27,189 nucleotides of DNA from Lachnospiraceae bacterium (GCA_902363675.1 CABJAV010000029.1:1-27189); one strand, 5' to 3'; shown: positions 1 to 7,457, counted from the stretch's first letter. The notes: generated by a model not told the origin, from the sequence alone. Program-made: numbers and translations.

Positions 1-212
1 CCAAAACAAGGGTAACATCCTTCAAAAGGTTCAGTCATAATTTGGTCTGTGGGTTTAGCTTTTCCAGCTGCCATCGTACAAACATGCTTTAATCTGCACC
101 ATGCCCACCCTTCCGGCACTTCAAAAGGTATCTCATCTTCAATACATTTTACACTACCATCTTGGAACTTCTCATAATGTAAATTATCTATTTGTTGTGT
201 TACAACTATAGT
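1..212 (-). pseudogene. hsdS: Type I restriction-modification specificity subunit (HsdS), 5'-truncated fragment running off the left edge
   Basis: Read on the minus strand from 212 down to 1 there is an open frame containing DNLHYEKF, then IPFEVPEGWAWCRL. This is the characteristic entry into a target-recognition domain of Firmicute HsdS proteins. HsdS is the DNA-sequence-reading subunit of type I restriction-modification enzymes and pairs with HsdM and HsdR. The frame is closed upstream by TAA at 213-215. No usable start codon precedes the conserved segment, because the first GTG lies inside it. The N-terminal part of HsdS that should precede DNLHYEKF is missing. The fragment may be a silent cassette for hsdS shuffling or a broken gene. 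Its remaining length lies beyond the window. Confidence 0.65.
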
Positions 213-480
213 TTAGCACAACAGACTGCCCTTTAATCCATTTACAGACCAAACCATTATCAAATGCAAAATCTACATTATCGTTGGCAAAGCTACCAAA
301 CAACATATAGATAAAATCCATTTGCGAGTAGTCTGCATCGATTAAACATCCCAAAAGGATGGTAGCAATGCTATGAAAATCAATTCTATTCAATAAAATC
401 ATCTCCTGTAATTTGTCCTGTAATCTTCTATGTTTCTTATTTAATGGTAGTAAATCGTTTCGATATGGGATGTATATCAT
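184..480 (-). CDS. Unrecognised 98-aa protein, possibly 3'-truncated
   Basis: The frame starts with MIYIPYRNDLL and contains a charged helix (KKHRRLQDKLQEM, about residues 15-27). A segment rich in acidic and aromatic residues follows, ending in DNGLVCKW near residue 75-82. The last 15 or so residues (after WIKGQ) look unrelated to the rest and lie over the junction with the hsdS fragment. The protein may therefore once have been longer and lost its C-terminus at that junction. No signal peptide or membrane segment is seen. The start has no convincing Shine-Dalgarno sequence: the bases before ATG at 480 are A/T-rich. The family is not recognised. It could be a small accessory protein of the mobile element. 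Confidence that it is translated is moderate at best. Confidence 0.45.
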   Translation of the reverse strand: MIYIPYRNDLLPLNKKHRRLQDKLQEMILLNRIDFHSIATILLGCLIDADYSQMDFIYMLFGSFANDNVDFAFDNGLVCKWIKGQSVVLNYSCNTTNR

Positions 481-707
481 AAAATAAGAAACAGAACGAC
501 TGTTCGAAACGCGCGAGAGCTATTTTTTGAAAGATTTTTTGGGATTCCATTTCTTAAATTCTATTTGAGTTTTATTCAATTTGGACTCAATTGTGGCTCA
601 ATGTAGAATGCGACCGGTTTTACTAAAATGAATCTATCAGGTTTACGCATCATTGCCGGCATAAAGATGACAAAACTTGGCAATCATTTAGGTAAAGGAG
701 GTTTCGC

Positions 708-971
708 ATGGAGTTGACAGTAAACAAAGCGGGCAAGTATGCCTTAGTATGGTTTACAAATGCGGAAAAGGCTGATCCAAAAGTTATGGACAGCCTACAG
801 CCTTTGATTGAGCAGTGTAAGGAGAAGAAGTACAGATTGGCTATTTTTGAATCAGGTGAGCAGGATTTGTTGGAAAAGACAACGGATTTGCTGATTCACA
901 ATCGAGGACTGGAAAAGACTGATGATGGGAAAACAACTGCTTTGCCCAAACAGGCAGCAGGAGCAAGGTAG
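708..971 (+). CDS. Small conserved-looking 87-aa protein of unknown function
   Basis: The ATG at 708 follows a strong ribosome binding site (AAAGGAGG, about 695-702), so this short gene is very likely real. The protein begins MELTVNKAGKYALVWFTNAE and looks like a small alpha/beta protein: a beta strand (KYALVWF), a helix (PKVMDSLQPLIEQCKEKK), a second strand (YRLAIFES) and a second helix (DLLEKTTDLLIHNR). The tail (TTALPKQAAGAR) looks disordered. There are no cysteines that would suggest metal binding beyond Cys at about residue 38. I recall similar short proteins from Firmicute integrative elements but cannot name a family. It is the first plus-strand gene of the element and is separated from the AlbA_2 gene by a region with an inverted repeat and a promoter of its own. 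Confidence 0.7.
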   Translation: MELTVNKAGKYALVWFTNAEKADPKVMDSLQPLIEQCKEKKYRLAIFESGEQDLLEKTTDLLIHNRGLEKTDDGKTTALPKQAAGAR

Positions 972-992
972 TGAGCGGTGATTCGCCCGATA

Positions 993-1043
993 CTACCCCA
1001 CATCGTTTCTTTCTACCCCAAATTAGCGAAAATGGGGTAGAAA
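993..1043. repeat. Three CTACCCCA motifs, two of them forming an 11-bp perfect inverted repeat
   Basis: TTTCTACCCCA (1010-1020) is matched by its exact reverse complement TGGGGTAGAAA (1033-1043), with a 12-base spacer. A further CTACCCCA lies at 993-1000, exactly 20 bp upstream of the copy at 1013-1020. The RNA could form a stem-loop at the end of the 708-971 transcript. No U-run follows, so it is not a classical terminator. It could equally be a protein-binding site or part of the element's recombination or transfer machinery. Confidence 0.6.
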
Positions 1044-1082
1044 ATACATAGAGAAATTAACATTTCATTTTTAAACACACGC

Positions 1083-1123
1083 AAAACGCACGCGTGCGTT
1101 TTTGATTATTGAAAAAACGCACG
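1083..1123. promoter_or_regulatory. Upstream operator array: 20-bp palindrome plus a third half-site
   Basis: A perfect 20-bp palindrome AAAACGCACGCGTGCGTTTT lies at 1083-1102. A third copy of the half-site AAAACGCACG lies at 1114-1123. The palindrome sits directly upstream of the -35 box (1109-1114) of the next gene and the third half-site fills the promoter spacer, the expected position for a repressor. The same motif recurs after the gene at 2809-2837. The obvious candidate regulator is the encoded protein itself, which ends in winged-helix domains. Confidence 0.8.
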
Positions 1124-1137
1124 AAAAGTGATAGAAT
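1109..1137 (+). promoter_or_regulatory. Sigma-A-type promoter for the AlbA_2/ATPase gene
   Basis: TTGAAA (1109-1114) and TAGAAT (1132-1137) are separated by 17 bp. The Shine-Dalgarno GGAGG (1145-1149) precedes ATG 1158. The promoter is interleaved with the palindromic array, so the gene should be tightly controlled, probably by its own product. Confidence 0.6.
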
Positions 1138-1157
1138 TGTCATTGGAGGTATGAACC

Positions 1158-2810
1158 ATGAGAATGATACCAAAAAAAGAAACAATTACAATTGAATTTA
1201 AAAGTGATATTGAATGCTTAGATGAGAAAGAACTGGTTTCGGAAATTGTCGGAATGGCAAATACCGAAGGAGGAATATTATATCTTGGTGTAGAGGATGA
1301 TGGTGAAATAACAGGGGTGCATAAAAGACACAATGACCCGAATGGAGCTATGGCGTTGATTGCGAATAAAACGGTTCCATCATTGTCTGTACGTGCAGAG
1401 ATAATAGAGGAAGAAGGCATCGAAGTGTTGCAGATACAGATTCCAATGAGTAAGACCATTATTGCGACATCAGATGGAAAGATACAAAGGAGACGGTTAA
1501 AACCTGATGGCAGCCCGGAAAATGTTCCGATGTACCCGTATGAGATCCCGGGAAGACTGTCCAGTCTCAGCCAGCTTGATTATTCAGCACAAATTCTTTT
1601 AGGAGCAACAATGGATGACTTGGATGGTAATGAGAGGGATAGACTTCGTAATATTATTAAGTATCGAAAAGGCGACAAAACATTACTGGAGCTTACAGAT
1701 GAAGAGCTTGACAAGGCTTTGCAGCTTGTAAAAGAAGAGGCTGGTGTTTTACATCCAACGGTTACGGGAATGTTATTGTTGGGAAAAGAAGAAAAAATAG
1801 CAGAATTGTTACCTACATCCAAAGCAGTATTTCAGGTTCTTGAAGGTACAAAAGTCAGAAAAAATGAGCAAGTGTCAAAGCCTTTACTTGCTACTTTTGA
1901 ACTGTTTGAAGAATATATGAAAGCATGGAATCCGGAAAGAGAAATGGAATATGGTTTGTTCAGAGTACCCATTCCGGAATTCTCGGAGCCTGCATATCGT
2001 GAAGGATTAGTAAATGCATTTTGCCATAGAGATTATACGGTTATTCAAGCTGTGAGGGTTGCCATAGAGGATGAGGGATTAACCATTAGTAGTCCGGGAG
2101 GATTTATTGAAGGAGTAAACCTGAAAAATCTTCTGACAGTAGAACCTCATGGGCGCAATCCGGTGTTAGCGGATGCATTAAAAAGAATAGGGCTTGCTGA
2201 AAAAACCGGTAGAGGAATTGATAGGATTTTTGAGGGTTCTATTGTGTTTGGTAGACCGTTACCGGATTATTCAGAAACAACATCCACATATGTAAAACTC
2301 TTTATTCAAAGAGCAGAACCTGATTTGGCATTTACAAAAATGATTTCAAATGAAGAAAATCGTTTAGGCAGGTCATTACCTATAAATTCGTTATTAGCCT
2401 TGTCAGCGTTGCAAAATCAGAGAAGATTAACGATTGCAGAATTTGCAGAAACAATGAACATTGGAGAAATGCGTGCTAAAGCTGTCGTTGAAAAATTGGT
2501 TGAAGCAGGGTTGGTCGAAGCAAGCGGAAATAATAAGTCACGTTTCTATATACTCAGTTCTAAAGTATATAAGGAGCAAGACAATATTGTGGGATATGTT
2601 CGCCAGACGGGAATTGATGCGGTGAAATATGAAGCTTGGATTATGGAACTGTTGCAGAAACAAGGCGGGAAGGTTACAAGAGACAATGTTGTAGAATTGC
2701 TCAATGTTACTCCTTCACAGGCTTATCGACTGTTGAAAAAAATGTCTGATAAGGGAAAGATTAGGCTTGTTGGAAGTGGAAGAGCTGCATATTATGAATT
2801 GATAAAATAA
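1158..2810 (+). CDS. AlbA_2 (Schlafen-type) domain protein with GHKL-like ATPase region and C-terminal winged helices
   Basis: This 550-aa protein starts with an AlbA_2 domain (about residues 9-128: ETITIEFKSD, then GMANTEGGILYLGVEDDGEITGV, the usual fold signature). AlbA_2 domains bind nucleic acid and occur in Schlafen-like proteins. A central region (about 270-380) matches the HATPase_c_4 type found after AlbA_2 in 'putative DNA-binding/ATP-binding' proteins: EGLVNAFCHRDY (282-293), SSPGGF (311-316), GRNPVLADAL (332-341) and TGRGIDRI (350-357). Two winged-helix segments follow (about 410-465 and 485-545). The ATG at 1158 is placed 8 bases after GGAGG. The stop codon overlaps a half-site of the downstream palindrome array. 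Members of this family are annotated as transcriptional regulators or as parts of defence loci; the exact role is unknown. Here it is paired with a DUF262-AlbA_2 protein, so I infer a sensor or regulator of a defence module. Confidence 0.85.
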   Translation: MRMIPKKETITIEFKSDIECLDEKELVSEIVGMANTEGGILYLGVEDDGEITGVHKRHNDPNGAMALIANKTVPSLSVRAEIIEEEGIEVLQIQIPMSKTIIATSDGKIQRRRLKPDGSPENVPMYPYEIPGRLSSLSQLDYSAQILLGATMDDLDGNERDRLRNIIKYRKGDKTLLELTDEELDKALQLVKEEAGVLHPTVTGMLLLGKEEKIAELLPTSKAVFQVLEGTKVRKNEQVSKPLLATFELFEEYMKAWNPEREMEYGLFRVPIPEFSEPAYREGLVNAFCHRDYTVIQAVRVAIEDEGLTISSPGGFIEGVNLKNLLTVEPHGRNPVLADALKRIGLAEKTGRGIDRIFEGSIVFGRPLPDYSETTSTYVKLFIQRAEPDLAFTKMISNEENRLGRSLPINSLLALSALQNQRRLTIAEFAETMNIGEMRAKAVVEKLVEAGLVEASGNNKSRFYILSSKVYKEQDNIVGYVRQTGIDAVKYEAWIMELLQKQGGKVTRDNVVELLNVTPSQAYRLLKKMSDKGKIRLVGSGRAAYYELIK

Positions 2811-2837
2811 ACGCACGATAAACGCACGCGTGCGTTT
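2809..2837. promoter_or_regulatory. Downstream operator array: half-site plus 18-bp palindrome before the DUF262 gene
   Basis: The half-site AAACGCACG (2809-2817) overlaps the stop codon of the AlbA_2/ATPase gene. It is followed by the perfect palindrome AAACGCACGCGTGCGTTT (2820-2837). This is the same motif as at 1083-1102. The site lies 60-90 bases before the DUF262 start, within the likely promoter region, though no clean -35/-10 pair is visible there (a TGTAAT at 2862-2867 is a possible -10). Confidence 0.8.
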
Positions 2838-2896
2838 GATGAAATATGAAAGCTAATTGAGTGTAATAAATTTGGAAAGGTAAGGGTGAAGTAATT

Positions 2897-4666
2897 ATGC
2901 AGGATTTAACAGTAAGGTCAGAGAGCATACAGAGACTATATAATTATTATATTGATGAAAGACTGGTGGTGAATAGAAGATATCAACGAAAGCTAGTTTG
3001 GTCCATAGATGAAAAAGAGGCTTTTATTGATTCAATCGCAAAATCGTACCCTGTTCCAATGATTTTATTGGCAGAAAATGAAAGTGTAGAAAACAATATT
3101 CTTGAAATCATTGACGGTATGCAGCGTTTGAATGCGATTGTTTCATTTATAGAAAATGAGTTTTCTTTAAATGGAGAGTACTTTGATTTAGAAACGATGG
3201 CAGAGACAAAGCTAAAGAAAGATAATAAAGAATTGACACAAAAGGAGCCAATTCTTAATAGAAAAAAATGTGCGGATATTGTATCTTATGTTTTCCCAAC
3301 ATCCACATACAAGGGAGCCAGTGAACATGAAATAGATGAAGTGTTTAGGCGAATTAACGCAAATGGAAAGCATTTATCAAGACAGGAAATACGTCAAGCA
3401 GGAGCAATTTCAGGGTTTGCAGATATCGTAAGAAAGATTGCGAGCGAGATAAGAGGTGATGTATCACTAAATGATAGAGTTGTTTTAAATAATATGAAAA
3501 GAATTAGTATTACATCAAGGAACTTAGATTATGGAATAAATGTTGATGATGTGTTCTGGGTTTCAAGTGCAATAATTCGAAGAGAGCAAGTAAGAGAGTC
3601 GAAGGATGAGGAAATTATTGCAGAAATTGTGGCTACAATGTTATTGGAGAGTACCCCGGCGACAAGCAGTAGTATTTTAGATGAATATTATGGACTTAAA
3701 GCTAAGAGCAAAAGAGCCAGTGAATTAGAAGAAAGAATTAGAATATGTTCATCTGAGACGGTAAGAAGGAATTTTATAAAGGTATTTGATGAAATAAAAA
3801 ATTTACTTAATGTGGCTGGAAAAACATTCAATGCATTAATTTCAAAAGATAGAACTTTTGATAAAGTACCGAGATATTATCAGATTGTTTTTTTAGCTTT
3901 TTATAAATTATTAGTGATTGAAAATAAGAAAATAAATTCACAATATGAATTATTGAAATTGCTTGATGGAATGACAGCGAGTATTAAGTTGAGCCGAGGT
4001 GGAGGGAATTGGAGCGCTATAGAACGGGAGAATTCAATAAATGCAGTTAAAGGATTAATTGAAAAGTGCTTTGTGGACAATTCTGAAGATCCAGCAGTAC
4101 AAAAATGGAGTACAGAATTTGAAACAATATTGATGCAATCGAAAATTGAGCAAAATTGTTTCGATTATAAAATTGGATTTTGTGATTTGAGAACAGGTGA
4201 ATTTAATGAGAGCGCATATAGAAAATGCATAAAAACATTAACAGCGATGGCAAACAAGGGTAAAGGTAAAGTAGGATATGTTATTGCCGGGGTTGCAGAT
4301 AAAAGAGAAGATATCGAGGAGTTAAAGAAGAGTTCTTGTTATTCTGTACCGATTGAGAAGAGTGGTTATTATGTGGTTGGACTTGATTATGATAGTGAAA
4401 AACTTGGGATATCTGCCGATCGCTATTTCCAAAAGCTAATTCAAATATTAGACAAGGAGCCAATTGATGAACAGTATAAATCATATATTGGAAATAATAT
4501 TAGATTTATAGATTATGGGGGAAAATCGATATTAATTATGAAGATAGAAGGGTTGGATAAACCGGCGATATATGATAACCAGTATTATCAACGTAAAGGG
4601 GCAAATTTGGATAAAATAGAGCCTAAAGATATGGGTATGCTGTTTTCGCGGTTTATTGCACAATAA
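2897..4666 (+). CDS. DUF262 (GmrSD/ParB-like) protein fused to a C-terminal AlbA_2 domain
   Basis: This 589-aa protein has an N-terminal DUF262 domain (about residues 10-180). It shows the family's DGQQR-type motif as IIDGMQRL (71-78) and the second motif FRRINANGKHLSRQEIRQAG (150-169). DUF262 occurs in GmrS/GmrD type IV restriction enzymes and related systems that attack modified or foreign DNA. The core is ParB/Srx-like and the DGQQR motif is tied to NTP use. The middle (about 190-410) is helical and unassigned. The C-terminus (about 420-570) resembles an AlbA_2 domain: TAMANKGKGKVGYVIAGVAD, then FIDYGGKSILIMKI and QYYQRKGANLDKI. There is no recognisable HNH (DUF1524) nuclease, unlike GmrD. 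The preceding gene also has an AlbA_2 domain, so the two products may share a nucleic-acid target or interact. The stretch GGTAAGGGTGAAG precedes ATG 2897 as a weak ribosome binding site. Confidence 0.8.
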   Translation: MQDLTVRSESIQRLYNYYIDERLVVNRRYQRKLVWSIDEKEAFIDSIAKSYPVPMILLAENESVENNILEIIDGMQRLNAIVSFIENEFSLNGEYFDLETMAETKLKKDNKELTQKEPILNRKKCADIVSYVFPTSTYKGASEHEIDEVFRRINANGKHLSRQEIRQAGAISGFADIVRKIASEIRGDVSLNDRVVLNNMKRISITSRNLDYGINVDDVFWVSSAIIRREQVRESKDEEIIAEIVATMLLESTPATSSSILDEYYGLKAKSKRASELEERIRICSSETVRRNFIKVFDEIKNLLNVAGKTFNALISKDRTFDKVPRYYQIVFLAFYKLLVIENKKINSQYELLKLLDGMTASIKLSRGGGNWSAIERENSINAVKGLIEKCFVDNSEDPAVQKWSTEFETILMQSKIEQNCFDYKIGFCDLRTGEFNESAYRKCIKTLTAMANKGKGKVGYVIAGVADKREDIEELKKSSCYSVPIEKSGYYVVGLDYDSEKLGISADRYFQKLIQILDKEPIDEQYKSYIGNNIRFIDYGGKSILIMKIEGLDKPAIYDNQYYQRKGANLDKIEPKDMGMLFSRFIAQ

Positions 4667-4672
4667 TATGCT

Positions 4673-4762
4673 ATGTCGTTAGGTGGTATTTGGTTATTTT
4701 GTATTGCATATGGGGGTATTTTGAGTGCAGTTTCATTATTGTATTCGAATAAAAGAATGTAA
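4673..4762 (+). CDS. Possible 29-aa hydrophobic peptide just after the DUF262 gene
   Basis: An ATG at 4673 opens 29 codons (MSLGGIWLFCIAYGGILSAV, then SLLYSNKRM) and stops seven bases before the terminator stem. The peptide would be one membrane helix with a basic end, a common shape for small membrane peptides. It lies in the same frame as the DUF262 protein, three codons beyond its TAA, so readthrough would add a membrane tail. No Shine-Dalgarno sequence is seen, so it may be chance. Confidence is low. Confidence 0.3.
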   Translation: MSLGGIWLFCIAYGGILSAVSLLYSNKRM

Positions 4763-4768
4763 ATAAAG

Positions 4769-4795
4769 AGGCAAGCATTTCCGCTTGCCTTTTTT
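4769..4795 (+). terminator. Rho-independent terminator after the DUF262 gene
   Basis: An 8-bp perfect stem AGGCAAGC (4769-4776) / GCTTGCCT (4783-4790) with a 6-base loop is followed by a run of T. It separates the two-gene module from the recombinase. Confidence 0.85.
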
Positions 4796-4846
4796 ACACT
4801 CATAGCTTGCAATGTTATTAAAATATAAGAAAGGAAAGAAAACAAC

Positions 4847-6820
4847 ATGGGAAAACATACCAACGATCTCACGCTTACACAGGAAATTGCCGGTTATTGC
4901 CGTATTTCTTTTGATGAAGAATTGGACAGAGACAATACCTCTATCGAGAACCAGAAGAAGATTATCGAAGAATTTGTAAAAGCTAAGTTTCCCACGTGTA
5001 AGCTCTCTATATATGAAGACCGTGACCGTTCCGGATATACCTTTGAGCAGCGTGAAGGATACCAGCAGCTTAGTAAGAAACTGATGAATGGCGATATTAG
5101 TGTACTTATTGTAAAGGATTTCAGCTGATTTTCTCGTCGAAACAGCAAGGGACTTGTGGAACTGGAAGACCTGCGTGATGCAGGCGTGCGTATCATTTCT
5201 ATTGGTGATGCGATTGATTATCCTACCTATGATGACTGGACAGCGATACAGTTTCGCTTTCTGATAAATGAAATGCCGGTAACGGATACCAGCAAAAAGG
5301 TGCGAAGCGTAATCAGCCGAAGGCAGGCAGACGACGAATGGATTTGCTCAGTCCCATACGGTTATATTATCTCCAACATGAAAAAACAGGAAATATCGGT
5401 GGTAATGGATGAGGCAGAAGTAGTTCGTAAGGTTTTTGAACTATACAACGATGGCTGGGGTTACAAGAAAATCGCAAACTATCTTACTGATAAAAAGATA
5501 CCGACACCTTGTATGAAAGAGATTCAGCGAGCGGAAGGACGAGGGGATGAGTGTAAATTAAAGGCAAAACCGGAATGAAGTATTGTGACGATTCAGGGAA
5601 TCCTGTCGAATGATTTCTATATCGGAACCCTTCGGCAGCATAAATATACAAGGAAGAAGATTCACGGAGCAGATACGAAGGTGGATGAATCAGAACATTT
5701 TGTATTTGAAAATCATCATGAAGCAATTATTGATTATAAAACATGGGCATATACGCAGGAGCAGCTTAAAAAGAGAACTACAACACATTACCGAGGTGTG
5801 AAAAAATATGATAATGTATACTCTGGGTTTCTGTTTTGTGGGGATTGCGGATCACCGATGTTTTCTATGAGCAGAAGCGACATTGCACCGGCATATACCT
5901 GCGGTACTTACCATAAAAGAGGTTTGAAGGGGTGTAGTTCCCATCATATCAGAGTGGATTTCCTCGATAGTATCCTGAAGGAGTATGTGAAGAAGGTAAG
6001 AGATAACTCCCAGGATATGATTAAGGAATTGGAAACTTCCATTAAGAAAGAATCCACAGAGGTTAAGGAAAGTGAGAATACATTTTTACTATTGGAAAAT
6101 CAGCTTTCGGATGCCAAGGATGAACTGAAAGCAGTGAAGAAACGAAAGATTAAAGAAATTGCCAAGGCTGATGAAGATACAGTTGAAATTATTGAAGAGA
6201 CCTACGCAGAGATTGAGGATGAATTGATTAACAGAATCAAAGGACTCCAAAATCAGATGAATCTGAGTGTGGATAAGCGAAATGATATTATTCGAATCAA
6301 CAGACTGGCTAAGACGGCCATAGATATTTTCAATGATATCCTGAATAAGAAGAGTCTGGATAAGAAAGACTTGGAGTTAATTATTGATAAGATAATCGTA
6401 TTTGAGGACAGAATCCATGTGAAGCTGAAAGCAGATATTGATAATCTCTTAAAAATCGGTGTTGTAACTACTTTCTATTATCAGCAGGTAGAGGGCAGAG
6501 AACAATTGTTAAGTGTTGCTGAAGAAATGAATGACAATATGATCGGTACTATAACAGATATCGGTACAGATAACTTTGCACATATGGAAATGAATGAATC
6601 AGAAATGATTGCATCAGATGAAAAAGCAGGAAAAGAGACTATCGTAAATTTTAATCAAGACAGTAAAGCTATAGTAAAACATAAGGAGTCACCTGATACA
6701 CGTAATAATTTAACCAAGTCAGGTATCAACGAACTTCTCACCACAAATGTTCCGCTAAAAACCCGCAACAAACCGGAACGACTCTTTACTGTCAATGTTA
6801 TCAGTAGTGGTGAGGGATGA
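4847..6820 (+). pseudogene. Large serine recombinase interrupted by two in-frame TGA codons
   Basis: One continuous 657-codon frame encodes a TndX/TnpX-like large serine recombinase, which would cut and rejoin DNA at attachment sites. The N-terminal resolvase domain has the catalytic serine at codon 21 (GYCRIS). A recombinase domain follows (NEMPVTDTSKKV; IANYLTDKKIPTP). Next come a zinc ribbon (CGDC, then YTC and GCSS; Cys at codons 331, 334, 352, 363), a coiled coil (about codons 380-480) and a polar tail. Codon 94 is TGA in KDFS-stop-FSRRNSKGL, where relatives have Arg. This position matches the catalytic Arg68 of gamma-delta resolvase. Codon 244 is TGA in KAKPE-stop-SIVTIQGIL, where Trp is expected. 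Both are single-base changes (CGA to TGA, TGG to TGA) and the frame is otherwise intact, so the inactivation looks recent. The start ATG 4847 follows AAGGAAAG. Last gene of the presumed element. Confidence 0.85.
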
Positions 6821-6843
6821 AAAATACTTTATGTATTTATCAA

Positions 6844-7457
6844 TTAATATATATAGCAAACAGAGTAAACAGTAATGTTACCTGATTTTGCACTTACGTG
6901 ATCCTGATCAAGCTTACCAGAGAAATCGCTGGTACCGAATGCAGATACACAGTTGTCATAGGAGCATTTGATGTAGCGGTGACCATTTGTTGAGCCGGCT
7001 TCACTGATAGAAACCTTTGCCCAGGATGCGCCGCCAGAACAGTGAATGGTAGCTGGAAGAACTACTGCTTGAACTGCCAGAAGAACTGCTGCAAGAACCT
7101 TTGAATACCGTACATGTCTGGGCAGTTTTGCTGATTCCGTTGTCTCCGTAGAATAAAGTGTTCCCCAGTCAGACAGGCTGGAACCATCGAAAGAGTTTGC
7201 GAGGTCAAGGCAGGCCCATGTCTCGCCGTTTCCTTTCCATGACCATCCCATGTATCCGGCACAGTCAACCATTAGTAAGTTATGGATTCCGGCATTACGC
7301 ATATTTTTGATTGCGGTTTTGTAACCGGATGCCCAGGCACTGCCGTTCCATGTGCCGTACCATTCGTTTGCAATGTTCACAATCACATATTTCTTATTTG
7401 CAGACAAAATGGATTTCATTTCTTTCCAGTAATCAACCGCTGCATTCAGATTAAAAT
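6844..7457 (-). pseudogene. Decayed GH5-type glycanase (mannanase/cellulase-like) with a C-terminal carbohydrate-binding module
   Basis: Reading minus from about 7457, LNAAVDYWKEMKS continues into KKYVIVNIANEWYGTWNG, the GH5 strand with the acid/base Glu (NEW), and then IHNLLMVDCAG. The chain jumps directly to YMGWSWKGNGETW, which belongs near the end of a GH5 domain. About 90 residues, including the nucleophile Glu region, are therefore missing. After SLSDWGT the frame shifts near 7150: the sense continues in another frame as FYGDNGISKTAQTCTVFKGS and a serine-rich linker (SSSSGSSSSSS). It then returns to the first frame for the C-terminal domain (GGASWAKVSISEAGSTNGH to VYSVCYIY). The N-terminus and signal peptide are absent, and stops lie just upstream of 7457. 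The gene is dead. Its neighbour is cellobiose phosphorylase, so the locus once probably linked extracellular glycan cutting to disaccharide uptake. Confidence 0.8.

Larger units (their letters stand above)
1..6820. mobile_element. Right-hand portion of a putative integrated element carrying defence genes and a serine recombinase
   Basis: This is an inference from gene content. The stretch contains a truncated type I restriction specificity gene, two small unassigned genes, an AlbA_2/DUF262 two-gene module and a large serine recombinase as the last gene. Large serine recombinases usually lie at one end of the element they move. Immediately to the right is a decayed glycanase gene and then an ordinary sugar-utilisation locus, so the right boundary is probably just after 6820. 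The left boundary is outside the window. No attachment-site repeat could be identified, and no relaxase or conjugation gene is visible here. The recombinase itself is interrupted, so the element may now be fixed in place. Confidence 0.45.

Noticed and set aside
1106..1459. 117-codon minus-strand open frame at the start of the AlbA_2 gene
   Set aside because: It is fully antisense to the conserved AlbA_2 domain and spans that gene's promoter.
4847..6820. TGA recoded as Trp in the recombinase
   Set aside because: The first TGA sits where Arg is expected, and TGA is a normal stop elsewhere in the window (e.g. end of the first permease gene), so nonsense mutation is simpler.
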